From NCBI RefSeq assembly GCF_000003815.2, contig NC_049993.1, positions 2,010,645 to 2,074,644 on the forward strand: DNA of 64,000 nt, written 5' to 3'. The notes beneath the pieces were generated by a model, which saw only the letters and a program-made list of their open reading frames with translations, was not told where the DNA came from and made no database searches. Every line of letters starts with the position of its first letter. Positions within the stretch are counted from its first letter, which is position 1. The translations under genes were made by a program, and so were the position numbers. Of the stretch, positions 21,540 through 33,694 are shown piece after piece. The stretch is from Branchiostoma floridae. Lineage: Eukaryota > Chordata > Leptocardii > Amphioxiformes > Branchiostomatidae.

Positions 21540-24247
21540 TTAGAAATCCTCTCACTGTATTAGTCTATTTCGTAATCTCTAAAATGAAATGAAAATGGCA
21601 TGGAGCACAGAAACAACATTGCTTTTATGTTCAATGTAATGAAAGTCTTGAGTGTCTACATCATCATAAAATGTTTTTTTCATGTTTGCTGAGGGGACAC
21701 CAATCCCTTTGTTTTGTTATCAAATAAACGACAATTTGTTGAAATGGCCAATCAACATCGAAAAAAATAATAGTTATAGGTTCACACAATTTCAGAAACT
21801 TAAAATTGTTAACTCCTTTTCGCGGACAAATATTTTCATGTTGACCTTTTCCTGCAATTTTTTCTAAAATTCAGAGAAAAATTAATTGAAATGGTGTTTC
21901 CTAACATTTCGAAAACAGAAAGTTCATTATAAAACTCTTCGAGGAAAGTAATTCAAATTTCAAATTCAAATCTAGGCTTTGCCACGTCGATTAGATCATA
22001 TGAATTACATTATTGCCCGTAATTTTAGGTCACATTCTTTAACCATAATGTAAATCATACAAAGGAGCAGAAAAATTAGCCAATGCATGCTGTAGAATAC
22101 AAAAAAATAAAAAGACAAAAACATATGTCATAAAACTTTAATATCCATTCCAAGTACAAACAAAACCATGTGAAAGAACATAGATATCGAATCAATTGTT
22201 CAGTTGACCATAGATTGTGTGTTTAGTCATATGTTTAACCTTCCAAACAATTATATTTCATAGTTATGGCAGTTTGTTTAACAAACTTTTCTTTCGTTCG
22301 CTAGTTTGCATTAGTTTTTTTCTTATAAGAGGATATATTCATATAGTCAAATAAACGTTGCCTAAAATTGAAAAATTATTTTCTTTATGCTTGTATTATT
22401 CAAAATTTTAAATAGCTTGACTGGAAAAGATTCCTACAATTTTACAGCTTCTGCAGAAGCTTGTGTCTTTTTAGGATAATACCATATGATTGTTTGAACA
22501 TTTCTTGCCGTGATGTTTGCATACTAATAAACATCTATCATGTACCAAATATATTACACCAGGGATGATTATGGTTTGAATAAATAGAAATTAGGTCTAA
22601 GGGAAAATACTGTGATAACGGTTTGGTCCTGCAAAATTACGATCGGTAGTTTCGATCTTATTTTAGGTCAAAGTGTATCAAATTAAAATCATACAGATAT
22701 GCATTGTACAGGCACAAATATATTGATAAACTGCACAAAGTAGTGAAATGTTTACTACACTTTCCTCTGTGATCTGTTCAAACTACACGTCTGTTTATAT
22801 ATATCATAAAATATAAGAAGTCTGCTTTTAATCTTATTACTTATGATCAGATGACGAATGGAAAATTCCATATCCTGACAAGCGGCCAACCTCCAAAAAT
22901 GCTACGGTTGGAAGTTGTTCCTTCTGTTGGTTGAGTTATTGGAAACACAGCAATTTTACTAGGCCCGTGCATAGGCTTACATTTACTATGCTTTTAAAGG
23001 TAACCAGTCTTATTTTTTTTCGGTTACAAGTTCATTACTACTCAATATTCAGCAAGTTGTATCAATATCAGCTCTTCCGTAAATAGACTACACATGTGTC
23101 AGTTTGGATTTTTTTTCAATGCTTTACCACTTTTCTCCTTTGAACGCAACATGAGTTGTTAAACGTTTTACATTAATTCTATAACTGACAAAATTCTTAG
23201 GCCACAACAATTTATATCTTTGGTTTCTAGACATTTGAAAGCAATTCTATAGCAACAGGACATTGTAAAAAAGCTTTAACTTGTTAAATTGTATTTTCGA
23301 CTGCGCAAAAGCATATTCTTTAAATGGATTGGCTTTTGGATCTGTTCGCTTGGCATCGAGGTGCCACTGCAAAAGTTCATTCTTACAAAGACACACTGTT
23401 GGATATTCACTTTTCATTGAAGTGGTTCTGATAAAAACATAAACATGACAAAAATAAAATTGGAATCAATGAATGATACTTCATGTATGAATTGCATGTG
23501 TGGAAAAGTCCATTCTTGTGGTGGGAGTTAAATTGGTAAAGATATATTTCGTATTGCAATGTCATTTCGATAGATATCAGAATAAACAAATCAGAATAAA
23601 CAAATCTGCTATTACCATTAAAATATTTGCAATGAATCAAATTATGTCTGCTATTTAATATTATTGATATGATATCATAATAATAGAACTACTTTAATTG
23701 CATTCAATAAGCACAAAACAGCAAATATACCATTTAATTCAATTCTAAATCTGTAGTTAAAACCTCATCCGTTTTAGACCTTTGTAAGAGTAAACATTTT
23801 ATGTAATTTTTTGTCAACATTCTATTTTTAGTACTCGTAAATAGTAATGTATTCATAGATCTTCTTGAATATGTATATTTAATTACCCATTACAGTACTC
23901 ATTAGTAAATTAGTTTTGTCGTTAAAGATGTACAAATTGCTTTCAAATAGTTCCTGCTTCCAGAGTAAATACTTTAAGGTGTACTATGTGAAGAAGTAAA
24001 CTTTGCTGCCGTAAAAGCAAATACAGAAACAAGAATGGTGTTAAAAAACACCCTGGCGACGCGGCTTCTGATGGGTTTCAGAGTCTTCATATGAAAAAGA
24101 GGTTTATTTGCTAGCCATGCTCACAACACAGTCTTGCACACATGCAGTGAGTCTATCTTGGGAGAATCCTCGCAAACACAATTCAACGCTATAAAAAGTT
24201 AAGCTTGCCTAATTCTGGGTAAATTCTGAAAATCTATACATATGTAG
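21540..24247. other. AT-rich gene desert
   Basis: 2.7 kb of AT-rich sequence with no coding-like frame above background, no splice-bounded exon and no clear inverted or tandem repeat. Confidence 0.6.
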
Positions 24248-25087
24248 AGTGGAAGCCGCTTAATTGCACACCCAATTTGCCAGCGAATTTCGTTCAATTA
24301 TCCGGCGTGTGCGATAATGCGGAGTTGGTCATTTGGACCGCATCACCACGGTCGGAGGGGCCGAGAGGTGGTATGGGAGGTAGTACAACGCACAGTTTAT
24401 TTACGTGTCACAGTAGTGCTGTACCTGTTGTGCTCCGGACGTCATATACATGTCTTCACGAAACATCGCACTGCAATGAACTTGAAATCGAAACCAAAAG
24501 TAAGTTAATGTATACGTTATGTAGCTTCCTGATAACGAAACTAAAGCATTTCACCGCCGAAGGCGAGTGTTATGTCCGTCTGTAGGACCTGAGTCGCTGT
24601 GTTGTTTCCAACTGGCTGCCAAGAACATAAAACCACTGCATAAGTATTTTCCCGCGACCCTAATTACGTAATTAGACAATGGACAGATAGAGAACATTTG
24701 TTATTGAGTATGTCATAGCAAGTTGTCTGCCAAATCGTAACGCCGGCTTTGACAACCTTAGCGGGCGGGCGTCTCTTCATGGTGCCGATCCCACAATATC
24801 GCTTTCGTTTGATCCCAATAACAATTTCATACATGTTGTCAGTATAGCGACTTCACAAAGGCAGTTATCGGCTTATTTGTCTGACGATTTTTAGCACGCA
24901 TTTTCAGTCAATTTTTCGACGATGTTTGACAAATTTCCGTGCAATTATCCGGCCGTGGTGATTTTTGTCGTGCAGATAAGCGAAGTCACTAACAATGGAG
25001 TGAATGGGAGACGGTTTGGGATTTTGGGATTCCGTGCAATTACCCGAAGTGTGCGTTTATCCGAGGTGCAATTAACTGGCTTCCACT
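24248..25087. mobile_element. Degraded inverted-repeat DNA transposon, about 840 bp
   Basis: Left end AGTGGAAGCCGCTTAATTGC, right end the complement of AGTGGAAGCCAGTTAATTGC, with further pairing (TCAATTATCCGGCGTGTGCG versus a right-hand copy of the GTGCAATTACCCGAAGTGTG type). No transposase frame remains. The terminal sequence style is pogo/Tigger-like, but the target duplication is not clear. Confidence 0.75.
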
Positions 25088-26329
25088 GATTTACATTCGC
25101 CAAAAAGGTTATATTTGGGCGTGTTTAGTCGCCAGGTGACACCCTCTCTATTCAGAACCCCTTATACACATATCTGTGTGTGTGTCTGTGAACAGCATAA
25201 CTTGATAAGTCTTGGATGGATCTTTAATGGTATTTGGTAGGAAATCGAAGGTCAAAGTCGATAATGGATCCCCTATCTACTTCCTAAGGTACTGCAGCGG
25301 AACTACCATTTTTATATTTCCTATTCTGGACATGTCACGGTCTTATTTTATCTTAAAGTTGGGTAGCTCTTGGGACAGAGAGTTAGTGCTATAAGTTTGG
25401 GTCCCCTGGCACTTTTTTTTCGGAAATTGTTTCGAAGTTTAGAGGAGAATAAATCAAGGACGTTTTGACGGATCGTCATGCTGTTTTAGGTTTTGTAGGT
25501 CTAAGTGGAGCACACGTCATAAGATAATTATCATGTAAATCAATGTCTAATTCGCGTAAGTAATGTAATGAGGAAATTTTATAAATCCCTACATTCCATG
25601 ACACTTGTCACATATGTAACTGAGAAAGACAGATTTTTTTAGGATATTGATTATGCAAATAGATACCTCATTTGCATAATTAATGACAGGATACTACAAT
25701 TCTATAGTAGTAAATGATGGAAATTTTATATTTGAGGCATTACGATGCAAACTAAAGTGAAAAGTATTGAACATAAATCATTCAAACCGGCAGGGTACAT
25801 CACATCTAATTTATGAGGAAACGCTACAAGAGCCTTATTTCCTAAGAAATAAGCAGTTGTAATAAACTAAAAACCTATTCCCAAATCAAAAGTCACTTCA
25901 TACTTGAAAAATACCTTTCGTCAGTTCGTAATAAAGCTTTTGCTGTTAACATAACCAAATTAAGAACCAGTTCACATTGCTTGGAAATAGAAAAAGGTCG
26001 TTACCGTAATATAGCAGTCAACCAGAGGCTGTTGAAGATGAGTATCATTTCTAATGACACGCCCTACATATAGCGTAGATAGACAAAAAATAATGGATAT
26101 GATCACATGTAAATCTAACACACCTTTACCAACACATGTACTTTCAATCAACTTATGTCATGTCCAGACTACATATCTTCGTATTTAGGCCAATACACAT
26201 GTAATGCTCTAAAAAAGAGAGAATCTATTGTACAGTAACAGACCGACTTGTTTAACTTGCATATTACACTATGTCAATGCGCCATTTATGTTCACATCCC
26301 TAAACTATACATGTATCTAGTTATAGACC
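25088..26329. other. Intergenic; ATGCAAAT-containing dispersed repeat
   Basis: No gene. Around 25640-25690 the phrase GATTATGCAAATAGATACCT then CATTTGCATAATTAATGACA is an imperfect palindrome also seen near 41005, 49685, 49812 and 50105. Confidence 0.5.
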
Positions 26330-26460
26330 TTAGACGAGTCATTGTATTGATTGACTTATCACCATTGCCTTACAATTGTACCATGTAGAAATGTCGTGCA
26401 ATAAAGTACATTCATTCATTCATTCATTCATTTATTCATTTATAAGATAAGATTTTCATA
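26330..26460 (+). mobile_element. Non-LTR retrotransposon 3' end with (ATTC)n tail
   Basis: A stretch ending TGTCGTGCAATAAAGTACAT followed by six to seven CATT repeats. This is the form of a truncated CR1/L2-like LINE 3' UTR with its microsatellite tail. No coding part is attached. Confidence 0.55.
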
Positions 26461-26797
26461 CTAAGATAAGATTTTCATAATTTAGACATTTCACACCTTT
26501 TGTTCATCGGTACATATTTTTTCTAAAGCTACAAAATTCATCTTAGACTTGCGAGTCTTGACCATAGCATGGCCAGATCACTAGATATGGAAACCGAAAG
26601 TTCACTGCAGTACGGTGGGAAACCGATAGGCGGAACCATTTTAGAACTTGACCTTTATTTTCACGACCCTACCCACATTCAATGATAATTAGAATCCATA
26701 CTTTGCTTGTCAATCTATGCAGGCTACAAACAGACACACAGGCAGATAAACGGCACCGAACACATAACCTTTAATGGGCGATATTACGTTTTAACGT

Positions 26798-26939
26798 ACT
26801 GTAAATGCATTTAAGTTCGCGGGGATTTAATTTCGCGGTAGCGGAAAAAGGGACTTTTCGCGGTGGTTTTAATCGGTGAAATGGCCAACGCGAAAACCGC
26901 GAACATAAATCCACCGCGAACATTTCTGCATTTATAGTA
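26798..26939. mobile_element. MITE, TIR TACTGTAAATGCA with GTTCGCGG (copy 1)
   Basis: Left TACTGTAAATGCATTTAAGT then TCGCGG, right the complement of TACTATAAATGCAGAAATGT then TCGCGG. About 142 bp. Internal TTCGCGGT repeats allow the whole element to fold. The second copy is at 28220. Confidence 0.82.
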
Positions 26940-28082
26940 TTACGCTTGGGTTCTGTACATGTATTCGGTGTCAAGCTTTGTTGGCACTCCCCCACTCCAA
27001 AAGAGATATCCAAATGATAGCTAATTATCAACTATGCACTCTGACAATTTTTTGTTTTAGTGCTTTACCTTTATAACCCTAGCGCGGCAATACAGGTAGA
27101 ATAATGCTAGGCATTATAAACATTTAGATCTCTCTCGTATTGATCATTAATTGTTTATTCTGTGATCTATGCTGTACGCTTCATGTACTATACCAGCCAA
27201 GTCTATACGATAGTCTACGTAAGTCTAATCACGTCTTTTGTCTCAGTTAGATTGTAGATACACTGTTGACAGACGGAATTACGGGCAGTATAAACAGTTA
27301 CTATGTAACACAACATGTCTACTGTATATCATTAAACCTCAGAGAATCGGCAGTGTTTGAGCAGTTCAAACTTGGCGCTCTACCAATTACTCATAGCTCA
27401 TCTCACCAGCTATTGGTCGATACCACATTTAAATGAACTTCCAAATATGGTCAAGTCACATGTCCTATTCCTAAAATAGCCTAGGGGCCTGGTAACACCC
27501 AAATATGACCCAAATAAAATGCGCCATTTGGTCTATCCTTAGTATCTGTTTCAAATCGTTTCAGTGTCTTCTTTCCAGTGTCCGGCAAAGTAATAACCGA
27601 CTGAAAGAATATCGAGGCCGGATGGACTCGACTTAAGCAAGTAAGTAAGCAGGAAAGAATAGCTTAACGTGACCACCTTTTCATTAGGCATTTTGCAGTA
27701 CACAAAAGAGGCGACTACAACCGATTTTAGATTGAAGACATTTGGAGAAAGAACATTTGTGGGTTCCTGCGAACTTGCGAAAAAGTCTACAAAAGAATGA
27801 CACGAACAAACTATATTTCAATACACAGTATATTTTGCTGCGCGCGGGTAGCTGTGAACTTGAGAATATAGCTACCCAAGAACAATCAAGAATGTCTTAT
27901 TCTACGGTCACAATTCCCCCGGGCTCTGTCAGGAAGTTACCGGAAACAAAAGTAAAGCTGTTTATCAAGGAATACGCTCAAACTTAACTCATCATGGCTT
28001 ATTTGATGTTTTTTTTTGTGTGTTCTTTGGCCCCTTTATGACTATATCATACTTTTAGGGTTCGTTCCAAGGTCTGCTTTAC
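26940..28082. other. Intergenic, no gene seen
   Basis: Contains an open frame of 81 codons at 27742 without family resemblance or codon bias. I do not consider it a gene. Confidence 0.5.
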
Positions 28083-28220
28083 TATTCTCCAAGTAGAGGT
28101 TTGGTCGCGGAGATAGTTGTGATCTTGTGGAGTACCGGGAGTTTTACTTGCTCCCCCCGTAAAAATTCCGACTTCTACCATGATACGACTACTCCGCGAC
28201 CCAACCTCTGCTTGGAGAAT
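28083..28220. mobile_element. MITE, family TACTCTCCAAGCAGAGGTT (copy 3)
   Basis: Left ATTCTCCAAGTAGAGGTTTG then GTCGCGGAG, right CTCCGCGACCCAACCTCTGC then TTGGAGAAT, giving about 29-bp inverted repeats. It abuts the next MITE with no intervening base. Confidence 0.83.
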
Positions 28221-28415
28221 ACTGTAATGCATTTAGGTTCGCGGGGATTTAAAATTCTCTGGTAGCAGGAAAAATGACTTTTCGCGGTAGATTTAATTTC
28301 GCGGTAACACCATAGACTGCAGTCTAATACTATAATAGAAAAATGTTCGCGGTGGTTTTAAGTTTGCGGTGAAGTGGTAACCGCGAAAACCGCGAACATT
28401 TCTGCATTTACAGTA
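28220..28415. mobile_element. MITE, TIR TACTGTAAATGCA with GTTCGCGG (copy 2)
   Basis: Left TACTGTAATGCATTTAGGTT then CGCGG, right the complement of TACTGTAAATGCAGAAATGT then TCGCGG. About 196 bp. Same family as 26798-26939 with a different interior. Confidence 0.82.
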
Positions 28416-28790
28416 TGTGTCACGAGATAACATCGTGATAGTCAGGATCAGATCTCCCCTGTGATGATAACCATATGGACAGGGGTCATACAGCCACGCC
28501 ACGGTGGCAGTCAGGAGAGGACACGACGTGGGAGAGGACAGAGTAAAGTAGAGTAGAGTACTAGAGGACTGATGAACAGAATGAAGTTGAATTTATCAAC
28601 TATATGGCTGTCACCTGTATTTGAACGTGCACGTGACATTCTGGTAGTGCAGCTGGGGTGGAGATGAGGCAAGTTCAACCAAGATAGAGATGGGAACCTG
28701 GGAGATCGAGAGAACTGAGGACGTGGCAAGGCTACTGGGCCTGTGAAGTGTGATGGGTGACGCGCAGGGCAGGGAGGCAGAAAGAACACA

Positions 28791-28796
28791 TATAAA
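28791..28796 (+). promoter_or_regulatory. TATA-like box upstream of candidate exon
   Basis: CACATATAAAGATG lies about 95 bp before the ATG at 28887 in a locally GC-richer stretch. Its spacing suits a core promoter for the exon at 28887-28954. Not independent proof of a gene. Confidence 0.3.
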
Positions 28797-28886
28797 GATG
28801 CCTGCCGATCCCTGACTCTGAAGAGATCGCCAGCCCGGAGTAAATCTTCCATGACCACTGTATTGACACTCGGGGAGCGAGGCAAG

Positions 28887-28954
28887 ATGCGGCGGGTACG
28901 GGCGGTGGAGGGCTTAGTGGGAAAGACATCTCAAACTACTCGTCAGAAGGAAAG
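28887..28954 (+). CDS. Candidate first coding exon, unknown protein
   Basis: ATG and 22 codons (MRRVRAVEGLVGKTSQTT...) ending in GAAAG followed by GTAGGT, a good donor leaving phase 2. A TATA-like box stands upstream. Joining it to either downstream candidate exon (30232 or 31148) in its own phase soon meets a stop, so either another exon intervenes or these are unrelated. Confidence 0.3.
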
Positions 28955-30231
28955 GTAGGTGGACCGTGTTGTGGATACCTGTATTGTACTGTTGTGTACT
29001 TTAACGTTACTTTACTTCATTGTAGTCTTAAATTTTTCGACACTTAGTTATGTGATTGTGACCCGGAGGTCTGAATATCGGGCAGCGATCCACCATTTTG
29101 AAAACAGGTTTAAGTTACGTAACGTTTGCGTTAACTTTTTTGTACTTCCATAGATTATGTTCAAGTTCATGTTTATGTATCTGTTCACCACGTAAACGGT
29201 TGTGTAGTTTTCTTCCTGCCACATGTCTTCTTCGGATTGTTTTGGTGACTTATAGTGAGAGAGAAATCCGCATGGTGTAGAGCTATATTTGTCGCAGCGG
29301 AATTCCGAGAAGTCTATATAAAATGAATTCCAGATGTGGCACAGCGTAGGGAAACGTGATGCATTCTGATTGGCCCAGGCAACGTGGTCCGAGACGAGAC
29401 TCATCGTAAACTTTCTACTTTCTAATGTTGTCCGTTTGAGGAGATCGGTACACCTATATCTCAACTATTTCATCCACCCGTTCCTTCCCAGATATTTGTG
29501 CCCACATGCTTCCTAACAATGCAACAATTAGACTACTTATTCATGTTGAATAGCATTGTCAAGTGTGAATCAAACCAAGGTTAGGAGGTTAAAATAATGT
29601 TAATCTTCTTGGTAAAACCTGATAAATCTATGTAACAAAGCGTTTGGGGTGACGCCTAAGCTTACTTGGTGTTGCCTGGAAAGTAATAACCACAATGGTT
29701 TGAAGTTTGGCTGACATTCATAAAAGGTTTTACATGCCCAGAAATTCGAGCTGTACATTCCTGCGTGAGGCATCGAACTTATTGATCACCCCTTAATATT
29801 TATTGATGAGTTCGATCAGTATAAGTGCCGTCTATCCTGGTTCGTTGTGCGAACTAGTTTGTTAATTGTAAAAGTGTGATAAAAAAATGATAATGACTTA
29901 CTAAGAAAAATTTACAATTTACGTTGCTCTTTTTGGTTATCATATCTGTTATGTTGCTAATGTGCAAGAGGACGCCGAAAATTTGGTTAACGTTTCATCC
30001 ACCTGCCTTCATGTTCCGCCGGGTTTCCCGGCCTCTCCAAATATTCTCTGCAAATGTTCTCTCTCATCCATGCTATGCTGGCCCATATTCATAGGATATT
30101 AAATCTTATTCTATACCTCTATTTTTGTAGTCGTTAACATTGTAATGTGCTGATTTTCCAGCTTTTCCAAATATACTCCAGTTGAATATTCCAGTAACGG
30201 TCAGCTGTTCCCTCTTCGTCCCTATTCGCAG

Positions 30232-30340
30232 TTACAGTGCCGCAGGGATACGTACTTGACGATTACGTCAGACGTTGGCGATTCCAGTAGGTCAATCTTC
30301 GAAGCAGCTGCGGGTCAACGTCTTTCGGTATGTCGTCAAG
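30232..30340 (+). other. Candidate exon with strong splice sites
   Basis: Acceptor after CCCTCTTCGTCCCTATTCGC and AG, donor AAG then GTAAGTAAGC, 109 bases. One frame is open throughout (36 codons, LQCRRDTYLTITSDVGDSSR...). A second frame gives TVPQGYVLDDYVRRWRFQ and then a stop. Which frame is used, if any, is unclear. Confidence 0.35.
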
Positions 30341-30400
30341 GTAAGTAAGCACGATGTTCCAATGCGTCGAGTAACCAGAGTTCAACTTAGCACAACTTTA

Positions 30401-30735
30401 AGCCTGGGGCACAACCCACCGTACGTGCAATTTGTCCATACGTTTTTTTGTGGAGGCCACGTCCGCCACGTATTCCTGAAAACGCTGAGGCTGTACAGAG
30501 CAGGTGCGTCGCCCGTACTGGCACGTACGGAGGGCGAATCCGCAGCCCGAACGCAGAGTTAAAGTTCTGCATGAACTTAAATTTCTACGGCGTGTCTGCG
30601 TGATCCAAAATCCGTCGGATTCCCTACGAGCTCGTACGGAGACGGTACTTACCACTTACGGACACCAAAAGATTGCCCACGTTTTGGCACGTAGACAGCA
30701 CGTATTTGCACGTACGGCGGGTTGTGCCCCATGCT
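30401..30735. mobile_element. MITE, about 335 bp, TIR AGCCTGGGGCACAACCCACC
   Basis: Left AGCCTGGGGCACAACCCACC then GTACGTGCAA, right TTGCACGTACGGCGGGTTGT then GCCCCATGCT, inverted with three mismatches over 30 bp. The interior is CpG-rich with repeated GTACG. Overlapping open frames on both strands reflect the palindromic, stop-poor composition. Confidence 0.85.
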
Positions 30736-31147
30736 TAAGGGAGCTAAGTCAAAATCTGTACACTACATTTCGGCTGACAAGGCATAAATAAGCTTACCTC
30801 ACTCATGAATACCGAAGACAAATTTCAATTTCTGGTTGTTACGAATTGACAAGAAAGAGAAGAGAATTGTTTTTGTACTTCAATTTTAACCTTTGTTCTT
30901 TGCGTGCGCATGCGTTCTCTCTACGTACAGCAGCTCCTGAGATTAACATTAGCTAACTGTGACGACCATCCATGTGGTGACTTAATCCATGTAGAACACA
31001 CACCAACAGACGTACAGCGATAGTAGCAAATTTATGAGGGTGATTTTACAATAATCCATTATTGCTAGCATCACTATTATATTACTATAGTATAAAACTA
31101 TTACATAAAACGGGTAAAACTGTGTTCTCTCGTGATCTAATGCACAG

Positions 31148-31243
31148 GCCAACCTGCCGGACAAGAGCGAAGACGACGAGGTGTTCCTGACAGACGTATA
31201 TCATGTCCATCAGGACGACACATTCCCGCCACACCCAACATAG
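31148..31243 (+). CDS. Candidate terminal exon, acidic tail, unknown protein
   Basis: Acceptor TCTCGTGATCTAATGCACAG, then 31 codons ANLPDKSEDDEVFLTDVYHV...FPPHPT and TAG. Third positions are strongly G/C in contrast to the surrounding AT-rich DNA, and the peptide resembles a cytoplasmic C-terminal tail. It would be entered in phase 0. The alternative phase stays open for about 90 codons with arginine-rich, less natural composition. No family recognised. Confidence 0.45.
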   Translation, partial: ANLPDKSEDDEVFLTDVYHVHQDDTFPPHPT

Positions 31244-32389
31244 AGACTCTTACCGCCACAAGGGAAGTAGGTCGAGTCCTTTCACGAGAAGTGGCCATCG
31301 CTGAGAGGAGCCAGAATAAACGTTTGTGCGGCTTGAAAATTTTGAACAGAGGGGGGCACATAACATCCAGAACAGCGCCATCGACAGAAGGAAGGCAACA
31401 TGAGGGAAGTAGAAGCCAGTAGCAGAGCCAAGACGTGTAGCCGATAGATTTCGATCATACTTGTACATGTATAGAAAACCTGACATGACACCAGTTATAG
31501 AATTCACGGATTGACTGATTGATTGACTGTTTGTATATCACAAATATGTATTTTAGTGTATACATTGTAGTAGTTTATTTTATATGTATATCAATGGGCA
31601 TTAGATGAAATAACCGTTGTTTCGCGGAGTGACCTGTCTGTTTGAAACACAAAAATTTGAACACGAGATGTAATGTATTTGTATCACAGAGGGTCAGAGA
31701 GTACAGTTCAGAAGAGAAAAACCGAGGTTAGCGAGGTCAGCATTACCAATATAGTAACGTCAAACTACCTTATATCAACAGTCTCCCGTGCCCAGTGTAC
31801 GGAAAACCTTGTTACTGCGTCCTTCCTTTTCCTTTATTCTACCTGTACTAGCTGCCCTAGTCTTCAAAGCAGAATCTAAACAACATGAAATCCATTGGTT
31901 TCATGTCTTGTTTGAAACATGTGACTTTTTAACCTTTCAAAATCAGGCTTTACTTAGTCTGTATCTATATAGCCGGTATAACAGCCTTTCGGCGTAACAC
32001 ACCAGCTTCAATTCCAAAGGACAACCACCTTCATATTTTATAAAAAGATATTGACAAAAATCTGTGACACATTGGTCTTCATTATTTTTTGACCTCGTGA
32101 AAGCATATCATCCCACCTTGTAAAAAGCAAAGCTCGAAAGATATTGGCAAAAGCTGTGCTATATTGGTCTTCATTGTCTTCTTTAAATCACTTTAATTTT
32201 CTACCACTCAAAACCAGGCTCACTATAACTTCAAACGATAACCAATTCACAGCATTCCATTCCGTAATGTAACAAGAAAGCTTTTAAAAAAAGCTGGCCG
32301 GGGCGCATTTGGAAGGACTACCTCAAAATTTCATGTTGTGTTCCAGTAAAATGTGCATCATTATTAAACTAGAAGTTTATATCTAAAAT
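31244..32389. other. Intergenic or 3' UTR, no gene seen
   Basis: May begin as 3' UTR of the exon ending at 31243. No further exons or repeats supported. Confidence 0.45.
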
Positions 32390-33664
32390 CTATGGGAAGT
32401 TGGCTGGAAACCTTTGTTCACTGGTATAATTGGATTTTCCGGCGTACTTTTGTGGGCGGAATTGTATCCCTTGTGTGCGCTGTGTGCCGGATATAAAAAT
32501 CGTAAAAGAAACTCCGGTGCGAGACCACAGCCAAAGGCGGGAAGAGGTCCCGGATGTGCATTGTCGTTCTTTCTTCTGCTCACAGGTCTCATTTGCTTTC
32601 TTTGCTTTGTATGATGTTCTTTGTTCTGCAAGACTCTCTGTCTTCTGTTGATAGGTTTGTTTTTCTTGTTTGTCCTTGCATATTGCGCTTTGGATTGCAA
32701 GACCTTGCACTTTTTTATCATTTAAATTTGATGCTGCATTTGGTGACATTACTAATTGATTCAAGAGGCCTTCATTCCTGTTCTCTGGCATAGCACTTGG
32801 ATGTTTGCTTGTGGTGCATGGCACAATGTTTTTCCCAGTACTTTGGTTACAATGTGGTGCAAATGGAAATGCTGTGTTTGGTTGTTGTAGGTTCTCTTTC
32901 GTAGATACAAACTCTGGTTTAACCAAGGTGTATGTGTGTTGTTGTTGAACTTGAAAGCAGTTTTCTGACTCAATCATAGAAGAAACATTGCTAGTCAGAT
33001 TGATAATGTGTATACCAGTAGGTTCAACTGATAAGAAAACATTTTCTGCTTGTACTGGGACAACCTCAAAATTGCATGTTGTGTTCCAGTTAAGTTGTTG
33101 CAAGAATGAAACTAGATTGCTGTTTGAACTGTGCATGCTTAAAGTAGAAGTGCCATGGCTATCTGGCAATGCTGTTATGGGACTTCTGGCATGTGAGTCA
33201 TAAACAAAATACTTGTTATCAGCGTGCAACAATGCTACTGTTGAACCAGTTATTCCATGTGCTGTTATGAAAAGACAAGTGTTGGATTCAGCAAATGCTG
33301 CTTCTAGGGCTTTCTTTAAGGTGTAATAAGGATAGACTGCTTCTGTGGCAAATATGTCTCCAGTGTAAGACTCTTTTATTGATACACGTACAGTATTGTT
33401 GTAAAGTTGCAAATAGTCTGGAATATCATCAACGGAGAGGAACTCCACACCAGATCTTAGTGATGGTTTTATGTAGGTGTATAGTGCATCTCCTTGAAAA
33501 AGTACACCATCAAGGTCTGTACTTGTCCAGGTAATTGCTTGTCTGCAAGTACTGTGGTTAACAACTGCCATTAAAGCATTTGCAGTGCATTGTTTGCCTC
33601 TATTATCTCCACTGAAAATGATGTCACCTTGGTGGTATTTTCCCGATAAAATAGATTCACACAT
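32390..33664 (-). CDS. 424-aa ORF with C76-like (herpesvirus UL36-type) cysteine peptidase signature, probably of a mobile element
   Basis: An uninterrupted frame from ATG at 33664. Near the N-terminus is GKQCTANAL with Cys26 preceded by Gln25. At 151-158 is KYFVYDSH, giving Asp156-x-His158 just after a hydrophobic strand (LLHAD). The order Q-C...D-x-H is that of the C76 deubiquitinase domain at the start of herpesvirus large tegument proteins, also found in genes carried by large DNA transposons of animals. From about residue 330 the chain is Lys/Gln/Glu-rich (KKANETCEQKKER), a linker style common in Helitron-type proteins. The last 60 residues overlap a second minus frame and may follow a frameshift. 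It is intronless, unlike host genes. Function on ubiquitin is inference; a host-domesticated gene or an element fragment are both possible. No helicase or transposase lies next to it. Confidence 0.62.
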   Translation of the reverse strand: MCESILSGKYHQGDIIFSGDNRGKQCTANALMAVVNHSTCRQAITWTSTDLDGVLFQGDALYTYIKPSLRSGVEFLSVDDIPDYLQLYNNTVRVSIKESYTGDIFATEAVYPYYTLKKALEAAFAESNTCLFITAHGITGSTVALLHADNKYFVYDSHARSPITALPDSHGTSTLSMHSSNSNLVSFLQQLNWNTTCNFEVVPVQAENVFLSVEPTGIHIINLTSNVSSMIESENCFQVQQQHTYTLVKPEFVSTKENLQQPNTAFPFAPHCNQSTGKNIVPCTTSKHPSAMPENRNEGLLNQLVMSPNAASNLNDKKVQGLAIQSAICKDKQEKQTYQQKTESLAEQRTSYKAKKANETCEQKKERQCTSGTSSRLWLWSRTGVSFTIFISGTQRTQGIQFRPQKYAGKSNYTSEQRFPANFP

Positions 33665-33694
33665 TGTTCACAATATATGTGTTCTTTGCTTGAC

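Noticed and set aside
29048-29464. 138-codon minus frame (ESRKFTMSLVSDHVAWANQN...)
   Set aside because: Composition is almost natural, but there is no splice context, no recognisable family and it lies in AT-rich DNA. Worth a search, not enough to call.
30275-30791. Overlapping open frames on both strands
   Set aside because: They fall in the CpG-rich, palindromic MITE, where stop codons are rare on both strands.
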